Source of the DNA: Clostridiales bacterium
GTDB lineage: Bacteria > Bacillota > Clostridia > Oscillospirales > CAG-272
DNA: 64,000 nucleotides
Direction of reading: 5' to 3'
Assembly: GCA_022791685.1 (NCBI GenBank)
Contig: JAAVZO010000021.1
Span: forward strand, 118,507 to 182,506
Shown: positions 63,872 to 64,000 of the stretch, one piece after another
How the letters are laid out: the number at the start of each line of letters is the position of its first letter
Numbering within the stretch: position 1 is the stretch's first letter
Made by a program: the position numbers and the translations under genes
The notes under the pieces: generated by a model
Seen by the model: the letters and a program-made list of their open reading frames with translations, nothing else
What the model was told of the DNA's origin: nothing
Database searches by the model: none

Positions 63872-63958
63872 TTATCTTTTCTTGTTAATCATATCGATAA
63901 CACCAATGATAACCAAACAGAAAGTCAGGAATACCTGAATTACGTCTGTAGATACCAT
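63872..63958 (-). CDS. Type I toxin peptide, copy B (holin-like)
   Basis: A 28-residue peptide begins MVSTDVIQVFLTFCLVIIGV and ends INKKR. It is clearly a paralogue of the 32-residue toxin at 32187-32285 (same MxSxDxIQxFLxFCxVII pattern). AGGTGG lies eight bases upstream, paired in a hairpin CCACC-GAAA-GGTGG that would hide the binding site. The toxin promoter is probably just outside the right edge of the window. Stop TAA at 63872-63874. Confidence 0.85.
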   Translation of the reverse strand: MVSTDVIQVFLTFCLVIIGVIDMINKKR

Positions 63959-64000
63959 AATGTCACCACCTTTCGGTGGAACAACCCTCGCCTTGCGGAC

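Overview
The window is a chromosomal segment around the replication origin of a low-GC, Gram-positive anaerobe, most likely a member of class Clostridia (Bacillota). The evidence is the dnaA-dnaN-recF-remB-gyrB-gyrA order, Firmicutes-type RNase Y and Mini-III, a Noc-like second ParB with a perfect parS site, pyruvate:ferredoxin oxidoreductase, a 2-hydroxyacyl-CoA dehydratase activase system and AGGAGG-type ribosome binding sites. No oxygen-respiration gene is present. Species cannot be named from sequence alone.

Layout. Positions 1-9.6 kb: end of an unknown gene, then mnmG-rsmG-noc-like-parA-parB-serS and small membrane/MORN proteins on the plus strand. 9.7-14.4 kb: mnmE-jag-yidC-yidD-rnpA-rpmH on the minus strand, followed by the divergent dnaA. 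14.8-24.5 kb: dnaA, oriC (DnaA boxes plus a DnaA-trio-like tract at 16.70 kb), dnaN, recF, remB, gyrB and gyrA. Both gyrase genes have hairpin-rich leaders. 24.5-29.1 kb: lipoprotein, recA-recX-rimO-pgsA. 29.1-32.0 kb: solute-binding lipoprotein, uridine phosphorylase, small membrane protein. 32.0-32.4 kb: a complete type I toxin-antitoxin module. 32.4-36.2 kb: nifJ. 36.3-43.9 kb: two genes of unknown function, an orphan small RNA candidate, a DnaA-box cluster, comM, an RHH regulator, a GyrI-like protein, proA, cysteine desulfurase and a lipoprotein. 43.9-46.9 kb: a probable acquired restriction-modification pair next to rnpB. 46.9-54.4 kb: rnpB, radC, mrnC, wecB, a Phe/Tyr-attenuated DAHP synthase, rny and thiI. 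54.4-62.8 kb: a four-gene minus-strand cluster (a CCA transferase/lipid kinase fusion, the two halves of an acyl-CoA dehydratase activase-type protein, and a GH31 glycosidase between them). 62.9-64.0 kb: a SLOG protein, an RHH regulator with phased upstream repeats, and a second copy of the toxin-antitoxin module.

The most interesting unexplained or lightly described elements are small and non-coding: the two toxin-antitoxin modules, in which the toxin-mRNA terminator contains the antitoxin promoter and covaries between copies; the inverted DnaA-box cluster at 37.96-38.14 kb; the promoter-terminator pair that defines an orphan RNA at 37.8 kb; the multi-hairpin gyrA leader; and the aro leader peptide attenuator. 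Protein-level oddities are the cca-lipid kinase fusion, which keeps an internal ribosome binding site, and the activase split around a glycosidase gene.

Functions are assigned from motifs recognised by eye; no database search was run.
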